Below the pieces are notes generated by a model, which was not told the origin of the DNA, searched no databases, and worked only from the letters and a program-made list of their open reading frames with translations. Made by a program: the position numbers and the translations under genes. Shown here in pieces: positions 24,289-32,110 of a stretch of 64,000 nt of DNA. Location of the stretch: NCBI RefSeq assembly GCF_044761985.1, contig NZ_JBIWDK010000001.1, forward strand, positions 372,001 to 436,000, read 5' to 3'. Position 1 is the stretch's first letter. The number at the start of each line of letters is the position of its first letter. The DNA is from Peribacillus sp044761985 (GTDB taxonomy: Bacteria; Bacillota; Bacilli; Bacillales; DSM-1321).

Positions 24289-26990
24289 TAATTGCCATTT
24301 TCTTTATCTTTATCTTTGTTTTTATTTTTGTCTTTTTCTGGGTCAGGAGCGGGAGCGGGCTCAGGAGTATCCGCGGGTTTATCCTCATCAACTTTTCCTG
24401 GATCCTCATCTTCGACATCCTCATCGTCTTTGGTGGCATCATCATTGCCATTACCATTCCCGTTTCCATTGTTCCCGTTGTTATCCGTGTTGCCCTGGTC
24501 TGGGTTTTTATCTTTATCTTCGTCTTCATTACCCTCGTCTTCAGTAGGAGTATCTTGTTCCAGATCCTCATCCTCGGCTGGCTCTTCAATATCTTCCTCT
24601 TCCTCAGGCTTTTCTTCAATAGCACTAGGAATCTGTACTGTAGCACCAGCAGGGTCGCTTCGTTGATTATCAACGATGGCTACGACAGAAAAAGTATATT
24701 TACTTCCCGGTGTAGGGTTTGGAATGGTTAAACTAGTATCCTTCGATTTTTTCAGAACACTTTTTGAGCCGCCGTCAACAGACATTTGGACTTCAAATTG
24801 TGGATCTCCATCACTGTGAGACCATGAAAGCTGAATTTCATTGCTTTCCTGATTATAAGACGCACTGACACTAGGTGTATCTATTTTCTCATATTCTGTG
24901 GTAACTTGTGTTGGCTCGTGGCCTTTAACATAGTATTCATAACTGATTTTATCACTTGGAGTGTATTGGTTGGCTTTCACTACAGGATTCGATCCTTTAA
25001 TGACACCAACTTTTGCAACACTGCTCGGCTGTTCAAAGTCTTTCGTTGTTTTTGATTGGGCCATGTGTTCCATCAAATTCTTAAAGATGTATTTTGGTAT
25101 TCTTTGAGAAGAATCGCCTAGGTATTCCATCTTTTTACCTGCATTATTATCATAACCCGCCCATATGGCAACGGTATAGTTAGTCGTGTAACCAGCCATC
25201 CAGCTGTCCTTTACCCCTGAAGCAGGTATGTTGTTTGCTGCACGTTGTGCGGGCGTGAAGTTAGTGGATCCAGTCTTACCAGCGACTGGAAGCCCAGGTA
25301 TGTTGGCCAATCTACCTGTTCCGTAACTTTCTGTCATGACGCTTTTCAGCATATCCGTGACGATGAAAGCCGTGGAATCTTTCATGACAGGTTTTGTTTC
25401 TGTTTTGTTCTTGATGGTTGTTTTATCACGTAATACAATTTTCTTGACGGTATGTGGTTCGTTATAAATCCCACCATTACCGAATGCCCCATATGCTCCG
25501 GCAAGTTCTAGCGTGGAAACATCTGTGCCACCGCCAATTGAAGCGGATTCGTTGATTTCCTTATCTTTATCAAAAGGAACGCCAAGGTCAATTGCAAAAT
25601 CACGTGCTCGTTCTTTCCCGACTTCTTGGAAAGCTTTCAAGGCCGGTATATTCAATGATCTCGCGAGAGCTTCTCGAATAGGAACCGTTCCATAATGAGT
25701 ACCTGATGCATTTTTGAGGGGAGTTCCATCAAAGTAGGTATACTCCTCATCTTTAATAGGTTGATAGGTTGACCAGTTTAAATATTCGACAGCTGGACCA
25801 TAATCTAAGATAGGTTTGATTGTCGACCCTGGTGAACGCTTAGCATCTGTTGCATAGTTCCACCCGCGTTTGACGTTCGTGTTCCTGCCACCGCCAACGG
25901 CTTTAATTTCGCCTGTTTGCGTATCAAGCAAAGTAACACCGGCTTGTAGATCTTCACTTGGATAACTAACGATATCATTACTATTCAACATTTTATAAAC
26001 GTATTCTTGGGCGTCTTTATCAATGGTCGTTTGGATTTCCAGACCATCTGTAAACACATTATAGTCACCCATATTTCCGACTTCTTCTATTACCAAATCT
26101 ATGAAGGCATCATAAGCAGTCGTATCGATTTGGTTTTTATCGACTTCTTGAAGTCCGGCTGTTATTTTAACGTTTTGTGCCTTTTTCATTTCCTGTTCGC
26201 TAATATATCCATGTTTATTCATGAGATGAAGTACAATATCGCGACGTTCTTTTGCCCGTTCTGGATATTTATATGGATCATAGCGACTTGGGCTTTGCGG
26301 TAACCCGACAAGCATGGCCACTTCGTTAAGGTCCAATTTATCCAAGTCTTTCCCGTAATATGTTTGCGAAGCCGTCAGAATTCCGTTTGCACGATTGGCA
26401 AAGAAAATTTTGTTCACATACATTTCCAGTATTTCTTGTTTTGTATATTTTCTTTCTAGCTGTATGGCCAGCCACATTTCTTGGACTTTCCTTTTAATCG
26501 TTTTATCAGGTGTTAAATAAGAGCGTTTGATAACCTGTTGGGTTAAAGTACTAGCACCTTCTGAACCAAAGCCATTTTTGACATTGGCGAGGACTGCGCT
26601 GCCTAAACGAAGGAAGTCAACCCCATGGTGGGAATAAAAACGGGAATCTTCTGTTGCCAGGAATGCGTCTTCGACTAGTTCAGGTATATCTTCATAATTG
26701 ACAAAGTCACGATTCTCAGTGCCGACCTCTCCAAGTAATTTACCTTCTTCATCAAGGATCTTCGAGGTAACGGGGTCTTTTAAAAGGCTTTCGTCGAGCT
26801 TGGGAGCATCACTGATAAAGTAAGCTAATGTAGCTCCTCCAGCAACTAAACAAATAATTCCAATTGTAACGAGAATGAGAAAAACTCGCTTAAGCATGTT
26901 CGTGGGTTTTTTCGGCCCTTTTTTTGGTGCCTTCTTCTGTGCCTGACCCTGCTTTCTACGTTCTTCTCTTGTATTATATTTTTCAGCCAT
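24288..26990 (-). CDS. ponA: Class A penicillin-binding protein PBP1
   Basis: Bifunctional peptidoglycan synthase of 900 residues. Basic cytoplasmic tail (1-33), membrane helix (about 34-59), GT51 glycosyltransferase with EDSRFYSHHG (114-123), then the transpeptidase with S389-T-I-K392, S445-L-N and KTGS (572-575). A fibronectin type III-like domain (about 704-787) is followed by a 110-residue low-complexity tail (791-900) of Asp, Glu, Asn, Gly, Lys and Pro. The tail is encoded by 24288-24620 and creates large spurious open frames on other strands. It lies 29 bases after recU in a conserved recU-ponA operon. Its ribosome site (AAAGGCAGG) is weak. Confidence 0.96.
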   Translation of the reverse strand: MAEKYNTREERRKQGQAQKKAPKKGPKKPTNMLKRVFLILVTIGIICLVAGGATLAYFISDAPKLDESLLKDPVTSKILDEEGKLLGEVGTENRDFVNYEDIPELVEDAFLATEDSRFYSHHGVDFLRLGSAVLANVKNGFGSEGASTLTQQVIKRSYLTPDKTIKRKVQEMWLAIQLERKYTKQEILEMYVNKIFFANRANGILTASQTYYGKDLDKLDLNEVAMLVGLPQSPSRYDPYKYPERAKERRDIVLHLMNKHGYISEQEMKKAQNVKITAGLQEVDKNQIDTTAYDAFIDLVIEEVGNMGDYNVFTDGLEIQTTIDKDAQEYVYKMLNSNDIVSYPSEDLQAGVTLLDTQTGEIKAVGGGRNTNVKRGWNYATDAKRSPGSTIKPILDYGPAVEYLNWSTYQPIKDEEYTYFDGTPLKNASGTHYGTVPIREALARSLNIPALKAFQEVGKERARDFAIDLGVPFDKDKEINESASIGGGTDVSTLELAGAYGAFGNGGIYNEPHTVKKIVLRDKTTIKNKTETKPVMKDSTAFIVTDMLKSVMTESYGTGRLANIPGLPVAGKTGSTNFTPAQRAANNIPASGVKDSWMAGYTTNYTVAIWAGYDNNAGKKMEYLGDSSQRIPKYIFKNLMEHMAQSKTTKDFEQPSSVAKVGVIKGSNPVVKANQYTPSDKISYEYYVKGHEPTQVTTEYEKIDTPSVSASYNQESNEIQLSWSHSDGDPQFEVQMSVDGGSKSVLKKSKDTSLTIPNPTPGSKYTFSVVAIVDNQRSDPAGATVQIPSAIEEKPEEEEDIEEPAEDEDLEQDTPTEDEGNEDEDKDKNPDQGNTDNNGNNGNGNGNGNDDATKDDEDVEDEDPGKVDEDKPADTPEPAPAPDPEKDKNKNKDKDKENGN

Positions 26991-27019
26991 TACAGCTAAC
27001 CTGCCTTTCTAGAAAAAAA

Positions 27020-27631
27020 CTAAAAATTTTCTGCGATAAGTAAATCTACTACTTTAATATAGTCAATTCTCGGTTGAAAGCCAAGCGCAATCTTCTTTGA
27101 ACTGGTCTTGACCTCTTCAAGGGTAATGGATTTGCGTCCACCGTCTTTCATCCGATTCCAATACAACACCAGTTGTTCGGAGCTCATTAAGTATATACTA
27201 TCCGTCGCAGAAAAGCGGATAATAACAAATGCAATTCCATCATGCTGAACGATTTGCTTCATATGTTCAACTTGGTGTTCGTGAAAATTCTTGAGAGGGA
27301 AAGAGTTCCTATTTTTTGTTTCCTTGGCCTCAAAATCAATATATCTACCTTTATAGACCCCATTGTAATCCGTGGTCGATGCTTGCTTGAAGTAAGCTTC
27401 TTTAATAACGGCAGCACTTCTTTTGGGATAGTGGACATCCACAATTTGTACGGGTGTCGGCTTTTTATGTATGACAGCAATCCCGTGCGCTAAATAATAC
27501 TGATTGGTTTCATTCAAATCATCCTCTAATGTTTTTCCACGATTACTGTAACTGAACTTCTTTAGTGGACTTTTCCTTTCTTTCATGGGCTGCGGTACGA
27601 ACTTCCGTCCGTTGGGATAATTGAATGCCAC
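27020..27631 (-). CDS. recU: Holliday junction resolvase RecU
   Basis: Cleaves four-way junctions in recombination and chromosome segregation. The type II restriction-like nuclease core is visible: DYNGVYKGRYIDFEAKETKNR contains the catalytic D/E-x-K residues. Length 203. Translation begins at a GTG (27631) with AGGAGGGG 6 bases upstream. It is the first gene of recU-ponA, divergent from yppC. Confidence 0.95.
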   Translation of the reverse strand: MAFNYPNGRKFVPQPMKERKSPLKKFSYSNRGKTLEDDLNETNQYYLAHGIAVIHKKPTPVQIVDVHYPKRSAAVIKEAYFKQASTTDYNGVYKGRYIDFEAKETKNRNSFPLKNFHEHQVEHMKQIVQHDGIAFVIIRFSATDSIYLMSSEQLVLYWNRMKDGGRKSITLEEVKTSSKKIALGFQPRIDYIKVVDLLIAENF

Positions 27632-27754
27632 TTTTACCCCTCCTTTTTTTTCACCTATCTATATTAGCAAAAAAAGAATCCAAAATGTGAATAAAAAGAA
27701 TTGTTTCTTAGAACGATAGGATTTAACAATTGAAAAATGTCATAATTCCTGGAA

Positions 27755-28723
27755 ATGGTGGTTCTTATGTATCAGATTACAAGCATGGAAAAGCAATTGT
27801 TATCTATTATAAAAGGTCAAACTGCTAAATGGAACAAAGATAATATATCCAGAACCCAAGCTTATGAAAAATTCTTCCTACTTCATCCTGAAATAAAATG
27901 GTCCTTTCTAGCAGGGATGGTTTCCCGTAATGCAGGTTGGAATATGTGTGATCTTAAAGGGGTCTGGTATTCGCAATTATTAGGTTCTAAATATAAACGT
28001 CAGTTATTCCTTGCTTACGAAGAAGCGAATTGGCGGATTTTTGAGGATGCCTATCCGCAGTTACTCATCTATCATTATTCGACGAAATTTAAGCGCCCTT
28101 TGTTTCACTTATGTCCATATTTTTTTATTACTGATTTCATCATAAATGAGTGGTACTCTTTTTGGGAGGATGGAAATCAGGAAAGATTAATCACCGCCCT
28201 TATTATAAATGAACAGAATATCATTGAACCCATCATAAAAAAGCGATCTCTCGTATTTCATTCCATCTTATTTTTTCTACAGGATTGTATGCATTTTAGC
28301 ACCGTATTATTTCCCACATGTAAAGGGGTGTTATATGGCGCATCCGTTTCTCATTTTCGGAATCTAGATGAAAGAATCGAATTGGGGAAAAGATTGGCTG
28401 ATCTTCTTTTTAGGAAAGAGCTTTTTCCATTATTTTTGGAATTCGCCAGTCGAACGGAGCCGACCGGATCGAGGTTTGATTATGAACAGTACAGAAAGAT
28501 ACCCAGGCTACATGAAACGCCGATGCTGCGTATGGTTTATCCAATCATCGATCATCATCCCATTCTCCCGGAGAAATGGTGTATAAAGAAAAGATTAAAA
28601 AAAGAATGGTTTTTCGAACCGCAGTGGAAAGAAAATCCTCTTTTGACCGATTGGTTCGATCGTAAACAAAAACAATTGCATACGGTCATCTTGCTCAAAA
28701 AGCTGGTCTTGAAAAAGAAGTAG
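27755..28723 (+). CDS. yppC: DUF2515 protein YppC
   Basis: About 320-residue protein of the DUF2515 family, found in bacilli next to recU; function unknown. It is rich in aromatic and basic residues (HLCPYFFITDFIINEWYSFW, GASVSHFRNLDERIELGKRLADLLF) and ends in KKLVLKKK. There is no clear membrane helix. Two starts are possible: ATG 27755, with weak GGAA upstream, or ATG 27767, with GGTGG 6 bases upstream. A 10-bp hairpin without a T tract overlaps the stop codon; the first hairpin with a T tract lies 270 bases on, beyond sspM on the other strand. Confidence 0.8.
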   Translation: MVVLMYQITSMEKQLLSIIKGQTAKWNKDNISRTQAYEKFFLLHPEIKWSFLAGMVSRNAGWNMCDLKGVWYSQLLGSKYKRQLFLAYEEANWRIFEDAYPQLLIYHYSTKFKRPLFHLCPYFFITDFIINEWYSFWEDGNQERLITALIINEQNIIEPIIKKRSLVFHSILFFLQDCMHFSTVLFPTCKGVLYGASVSHFRNLDERIELGKRLADLLFRKELFPLFLEFASRTEPTGSRFDYEQYRKIPRLHETPMLRMVYPIIDHHPILPEKWCIKKRLKKEWFFEPQWKENPLLTDWFDRKQKQLHTVILLKKLVLKKK

Positions 28724-28748
28724 GGAAGGCGATGTTTCCGCCTTCCCT
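28722..28748. terminator. Hairpin at the yppC stop codon
   Basis: A 10-bp perfect stem (28722-28731 with 28739-28748). It has no T tract on the plus strand and only a weak one on the minus strand, where it would serve sspM. It may be a weak terminator or an mRNA 3' stabiliser. Confidence 0.45.
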
Positions 28749-28773
28749 GATGTGTGGTCATACCCCTATTCGT

Positions 28774-28887
28774 TTAGGTAGAGGGTTTGTTTTCACCACT
28801 AAGTTTTGGATTACCTTTTCCTGCCTTTTCTGCCGGCGGCTTTTGTCGTTTTTCGTTTTTTTGCTGTCTGCTTTCATTCGACTGCAA
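28774..28887 (-). CDS. sspM: Acid-soluble spore protein M-like
   Basis: A 37-residue very basic, Gln/Lys-rich peptide starting MQSNESRQQKNEKRQK and ending NPKLSGENKPST. The C-terminus resembles B. subtilis SspM (ending LGGPNRPST), and sspM lies in the same yppC-yppG neighbourhood there. It starts at a TTG with a near-perfect AGGAGGTGATT site upstream, the strongest evidence that it is translated. It should be a minor small acid-soluble protein of the spore core. No clear sigma-G promoter could be identified. It is antisense to what looks like the yppC 3' untranslated region. Confidence 0.78.
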   Translation of the reverse strand: MQSNESRQQKNEKRQKPPAEKAGKGNPKLSGENKPST

Positions 28888-28993
28888 ATAAATCACCTCC
28901 TGCTTGTATTCTTGTTTTAAATGGCCAGCTTCATTCGCTCCATATTGTCGAAGGCCCCTATAAATTAAGAAAATTACACTTTCTTTGCCGATT

Positions 28994-29027
28994 CCCTTCT
29001 AGTTTTGTCAACCTAGAAGGGCTTTTT
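28994..29027 (+). terminator. Terminator on the plus strand upstream of the 29.07-kb gene
   Basis: A 9-bp stem (28994-29002 with 29013-29021) followed by CTTTTTATT. No plus-strand gene lies between it and yppC, so it probably ends the yppC transcript. Confidence 0.75.
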
Positions 29028-29072
29028 ATTTAAAAAAAGAATAGTAACAGGTATAGAATGGGAGGGGTCAGC

Positions 29073-29342
29073 ATGATCAATAAAAGTGTAGCAACAGAAG
29101 AAATTTTAAGTATGATAGCTGAAATCAGTACCAGTCTGGATCAATTGGAAAATGCTTATGGTGAGACCATGAATACGGCTCGTTGTAAGCTATGGGCGGA
29201 GCAGCACAATTTAGTGGATGACGCACAGGAAGCGATGGAGAAAGCCGGGGATTTCTTGGTTGAGACAGAAGAAATAAGCCGACCTTATCCCGTTAAATCA
29301 ATAAAATCAATGATGGTACCCAAAATTTTAGCAGAAGTTTAA
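29073..29342 (+). CDS. Small hypothetical protein at the yppD position
   Basis: An 89-residue soluble acidic protein beginning MINKSVATEEILSM. I do not recognise its family. It looks helical (ILSMIAEISTSLDQLENAYGETMN; DDAQEAMEKAGDFLVETEE) with a single Cys. Start chosen at ATG 29073 since GGGAGGGG lies 5 bases upstream; the ATG at 29058 is on top of that site. It lies before yppE where B. subtilis has yppD, but I cannot confirm homology. Confidence 0.6.
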   Translation: MINKSVATEEILSMIAEISTSLDQLENAYGETMNTARCKLWAEQHNLVDDAQEAMEKAGDFLVETEEISRPYPVKSIKSMMVPKILAEV

Positions 29343-29424
29343 GTGTATAAGTATGAGTCGCTAGAATTTCATTTTTTCATCAATTCGATTATACTGTTGG
29401 AAACATGCTACGGAGGAATTCATC

Positions 29425-29793
29425 GTGCAAAAAGAGAAACTTCAAAAATTAACCGAACAATTAATACATTACGTAAGTCAAGCGAATGAAATTTATGAAA
29501 GTGTTCGAAAGGAAGGAATAGAAAAAGACTTCTTTACGGAGGTCAAGCCGTTTGCCGATCAAGTCCAAGCAAATTGTGCGGAATGGGAGCATGGTATAAA
29601 AGAGTGGATGAAAGAAACGCCATTCAAACATCTATTTCCTGAGCAAATCGAACAAACGGCCAATAATCTTTCGGATGTCGCGGTTCAGGCATTCTTTCCG
29701 AAGACCAGCTATAAACGGTTTAAAAGCCATGTTCAATCCATTGAGTATATCCTTCACAATGTGAAATCAGAAGTGGACAGATTACTATCATGA
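29425..29793 (+). CDS. yppE: DUF1798 family protein YppE
   Basis: A 122-residue soluble protein of the YppE/DUF1798 family, predicted four-helix bundle, function unknown. Typical segments are WMKETPFKHLFPEQIEQT and the closing SIEYILHNVKSEVDRLL. Starts at GTG 29425, with CGGAGGA 7 bases upstream. Length matches B. subtilis YppE (about 123). The neighbour yppG follows after about 75 bases. Confidence 0.82.
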   Translation: MQKEKLQKLTEQLIHYVSQANEIYESVRKEGIEKDFFTEVKPFADQVQANCAEWEHGIKEWMKETPFKHLFPEQIEQTANNLSDVAVQAFFPKTSYKRFKSHVQSIEYILHNVKSEVDRLLS

Positions 29794-29869
29794 TCTTCCA
29801 AACACTAAAATCCTCTTTTTTCATATAATAATGGAACCATGTCAGGAAAAAAGAGGAGACGCATAGAAC

Positions 29870-30514
29870 ATGATGAGATCGGATTATAATCCTGTCTTCC
29901 CTAATCAAGAGCAGTACCCGCAATCCATGCCTGAATACTGGGGGGGATATCAGCAACCAATGCCGTACCCTCAGCAGTCACCCATTCAGGACCCGAATAT
30001 GCACCATTACTCTCCCCAGTATAATGGAGGCTTGGTGCCACCCTATCAAGACCCATACCAGCAACCTGCCTTTCCATCCTACCAACCGGTGCCACAACAG
30101 GCCATGAATACAGGGGCGGCCCCGGGCAGTAGTGTAATGCAGCCGATGCCACCGAATCAGACAATGCCACCCATGTCACCAATGCCACCTATTCAACCTA
30201 TGTACCCCAACCAACAAATGCCTGTCAATCAATACATGCCAAAACAAACTCAAGGCTTCAACCCTTTTGATAACCCGCTACAGCCGACGAAACGACCTCC
30301 GCAAATGCAACAACAAGTTTATAACCCATATCCAAAACAACAATTCATGCAAAAGCAGCAGCCTTCGGGAATTAAGTCTGTCATGAACCAATTTAAAACA
30401 CAGGACGGATCGATGGATATTACAAAAATGATGAATACAGCTGGACAAATGATGAATACGGTCTCTCAAGTTTCTTCGATGGTCAAGGGAGTAGGGGGGT
30501 TCTTCAAAGTTTAG
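29870..30514 (+). CDS. yppG: YppG-like Pro/Gln/Met-rich protein
   Basis: 214 residues. About residues 1-165 are low complexity, rich in Pro, Gln, Met and Tyr (for example PMPYPQQSP and MPPMSPMPPIQPM). The last 50 residues form the conserved YppG tail, SGIKSVMNQFKTQDGSMDI, ending in VKGVGGFFKV. It looks like a spore-surface type protein by composition, but that is inference. AAGAGGAGAC precedes the ATG. It converges on the hsp20 gene with a shared hairpin between. Confidence 0.82.
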   Translation: MMRSDYNPVFPNQEQYPQSMPEYWGGYQQPMPYPQQSPIQDPNMHHYSPQYNGGLVPPYQDPYQQPAFPSYQPVPQQAMNTGAAPGSSVMQPMPPNQTMPPMSPMPPIQPMYPNQQMPVNQYMPKQTQGFNPFDNPLQPTKRPPQMQQQVYNPYPKQQFMQKQQPSGIKSVMNQFKTQDGSMDITKMMNTAGQMMNTVSQVSSMVKGVGGFFKV

Positions 30515-30524
30515 ATGGGTAAAA

Positions 30525-30570
30525 TAAAAAAGTAGACGTAAAAGTGACCCAGCCACTTTTTACGTCTACT
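30525..30570 (-). terminator. Terminator for the Hsp20 gene, shared with yppG
   Basis: A 16-bp stem with one bulge (30531-30546 with 30554-30570). The minus strand continues into TTTTTTATTTT, so it is best suited to the hsp20 transcript. Confidence 0.85.
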
Positions 30571-30585
30571 TAAGTTTGCCCTAAT

Positions 30586-31050
30586 TCAATCGTTGATCTC
30601 AATTCGATTCCCTTTCACTTTAGGCAGATTAAGCGTTAGGATGCCATCGCGATGCCTAGCCCTTACATTTTGTTCATCGATTGGTTTTAAAAAGGAAATG
30701 GTTTTTGTTAACTGACTAGATGATTGCGTATTTTGAATGAAGCCTGGGGGTTGGCGAAACTTTTCCCCTACTTTGGACTTCGTGGAGATGGTCACGGATT
30801 GTGGCAATAAATCGATGGAAATTTGGCTCCTGGGAATACCGGGCAAGCTTGCGGTAAGGATATATTCCGAATTTGTTTCATCAAGATAGATGGGGAAAGT
30901 TTGTTCTTTAGCTGAGCCAAAGAATCCGTCCAGGGACTGTAGCATGCCTCTGGCGGGCCTTTCAGAGAACAAACGATCCATTTTGTTAATGAAGTGGGTA
31001 AAAGGTTCTTTTCTTTCTTGGGGTTGATCATTCTTTTCAAAAGGGGTCAT
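30586..31050 (-). CDS. Small heat-shock protein, Hsp20/alpha-crystallin family
   Basis: 154 residues with an N-terminal variable arm and an alpha-crystallin domain (about residues 55-154: YLDETNSEYILTASLPGIPRSQISID ... and DGILTLNLPKVKG, the conserved A-x-x-x-n-GvL-like segment). ATP-independent holdase chaperone or spore-coat-related sHsp. It could belong to the CotM/CotP-like group, but I see no decisive feature. Start taken at ATG 31050, with AGGAGG 6 bases upstream; an adjacent GTG at 31053 is closer than usual. No CIRCE or CtsR site is seen upstream, only a 10-bp palindrome GCCTATAGGC at 31080-31089. Confidence 0.85.
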   Translation of the reverse strand: MTPFEKNDQPQERKEPFTHFINKMDRLFSERPARGMLQSLDGFFGSAKEQTFPIYLDETNSEYILTASLPGIPRSQISIDLLPQSVTISTKSKVGEKFRQPPGFIQNTQSSSQLTKTISFLKPIDEQNVRARHRDGILTLNLPKVKGNRIEIND

Positions 31051-31190
31051 CACGGTCCTCCTATCTAAAAAACTCCTTTGCCTATAGGCTATGTAGAGGC
31101 TAAAGATGTGTGAATGGACATAAGTGGTTTAGATATAGACCCACGGGGAATAACAATATTAAACATAATCTTGGGGATGGGGGATTGAAG

Positions 31191-31958
31191 ATGACTGGAA
31201 GCAGTAATTTATCATACATAGATCGAGGCGAAGGAAAAGATACACTATTGTTTATTCATGGATTTTGCGGGAGCCATGAATATTGGCAGAAGCTAATTCC
31301 AAACTTGCAGAAAAAGTATAGAGTCATTGCGGTCGACCTGCGTGGCCATGGAGCAAGCGAATCGAATGTAACATCTTTTTCTATTGAAGATATGGCTGAG
31401 GATATTGCACTCTTTTTAGAAGACCAGGATATCGAGCAGGTATATTTATTCGGGCATTCTCTAGGAGGCTATATAACTTTGGCCTTTGCTGAGAAGTTCC
31501 CGGAAAAATTGAACGGATTCTCACTTATTCATTCTACTGCTTTTCCGGATGATGAGGGAGGGAAGGAAGGGCGCATGAAGGCAGTTGAAAAAATTGAGGC
31601 TGATGGTATGCCGCCTTTCATTGATGGACTCATCCCTAAGTTATTTGCGGATTCCAATGACCCTCAAATCGAGCAGGTTAAGAGGATTGGATATCAAACG
31701 AGGGAAACAGCGGCAATTGGATCGTTACATGCTATGAGAAATAGAAAAGATAAAAATTACGTCTTACAGGATACCAAGCTACCAGTCCTTTTGGTCGCAG
31801 GTGAAAAGGATAAAGTCATCGCCCCGGAAAAGACCTTTTCCATAAAGGGTAAGAATATAAAAGAGGTAGTCCTAGAAGGATGCGGCCATATGGGAATGCT
31901 TGAAGACCCTGAAAGGCTTGCGAGTGAATTTGAACATTTCATTGAAGAAGTCAAATAG
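31191..31958 (+). CDS. Alpha/beta hydrolase
   Basis: 255-residue alpha/beta hydrolase fold enzyme; substrate unknown. The oxyanion segment FIHGFCGSHEYW and the nucleophile elbow GHSLGG (Ser) are followed by the acid residue in AGEKDKVIAP and the catalytic His in EGCGHMGMLEDP, so the triad is complete. I start it at ATG 31191, behind GGGGGA, rather than at the upstream in-frame ATG 31110, which has no site. It is followed by its own terminator and seems monocistronic. Confidence 0.88.
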   Translation: MTGSSNLSYIDRGEGKDTLLFIHGFCGSHEYWQKLIPNLQKKYRVIAVDLRGHGASESNVTSFSIEDMAEDIALFLEDQDIEQVYLFGHSLGGYITLAFAEKFPEKLNGFSLIHSTAFPDDEGGKEGRMKAVEKIEADGMPPFIDGLIPKLFADSNDPQIEQVKRIGYQTRETAAIGSLHAMRNRKDKNYVLQDTKLPVLLVAGEKDKVIAPEKTFSIKGKNIKEVVLEGCGHMGMLEDPERLASEFEHFIEEVK

Positions 31959-32010
31959 TAGAAGGTGAAAATTTTATCAATTGGTGAAAGCTAAAATTAC
32001 ACTAACTATG

Positions 32011-32037
32011 GACCTAAGCAGTTTTAGGTCTTTTTTT
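32011..32037 (+). terminator. Terminator after the hydrolase gene
   Basis: A 7-bp stem (32011-32017 with 32024-32030) then seven T. Confidence 0.85.
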
Positions 32038-32110
32038 GTTTGGCAGTATATCCCAACTGGTCAACCAAACGTTTATTCGGTAAACTATTATGTACAAAGA
32101 GGTGACTAGT

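Noticed and set aside
24206..24673. A Lys/Thr/Met-rich 155-codon frame on the minus strand, and a Ser-rich 124-codon plus-strand frame at 24292-24666
   Set aside because: Both are shadows of the repetitive DNA coding the PonA acidic tail and have no ribosome sites.
29901..30188. Minus-strand frame opposite yppG
   Set aside because: No ribosome site; it mirrors the low-complexity Pro/Gln coding region.
31080..31089. GCCTATAGGC palindrome as a heat-shock operator for hsp20
   Set aside because: It does not match CIRCE or CtsR sites and is short enough to be chance.
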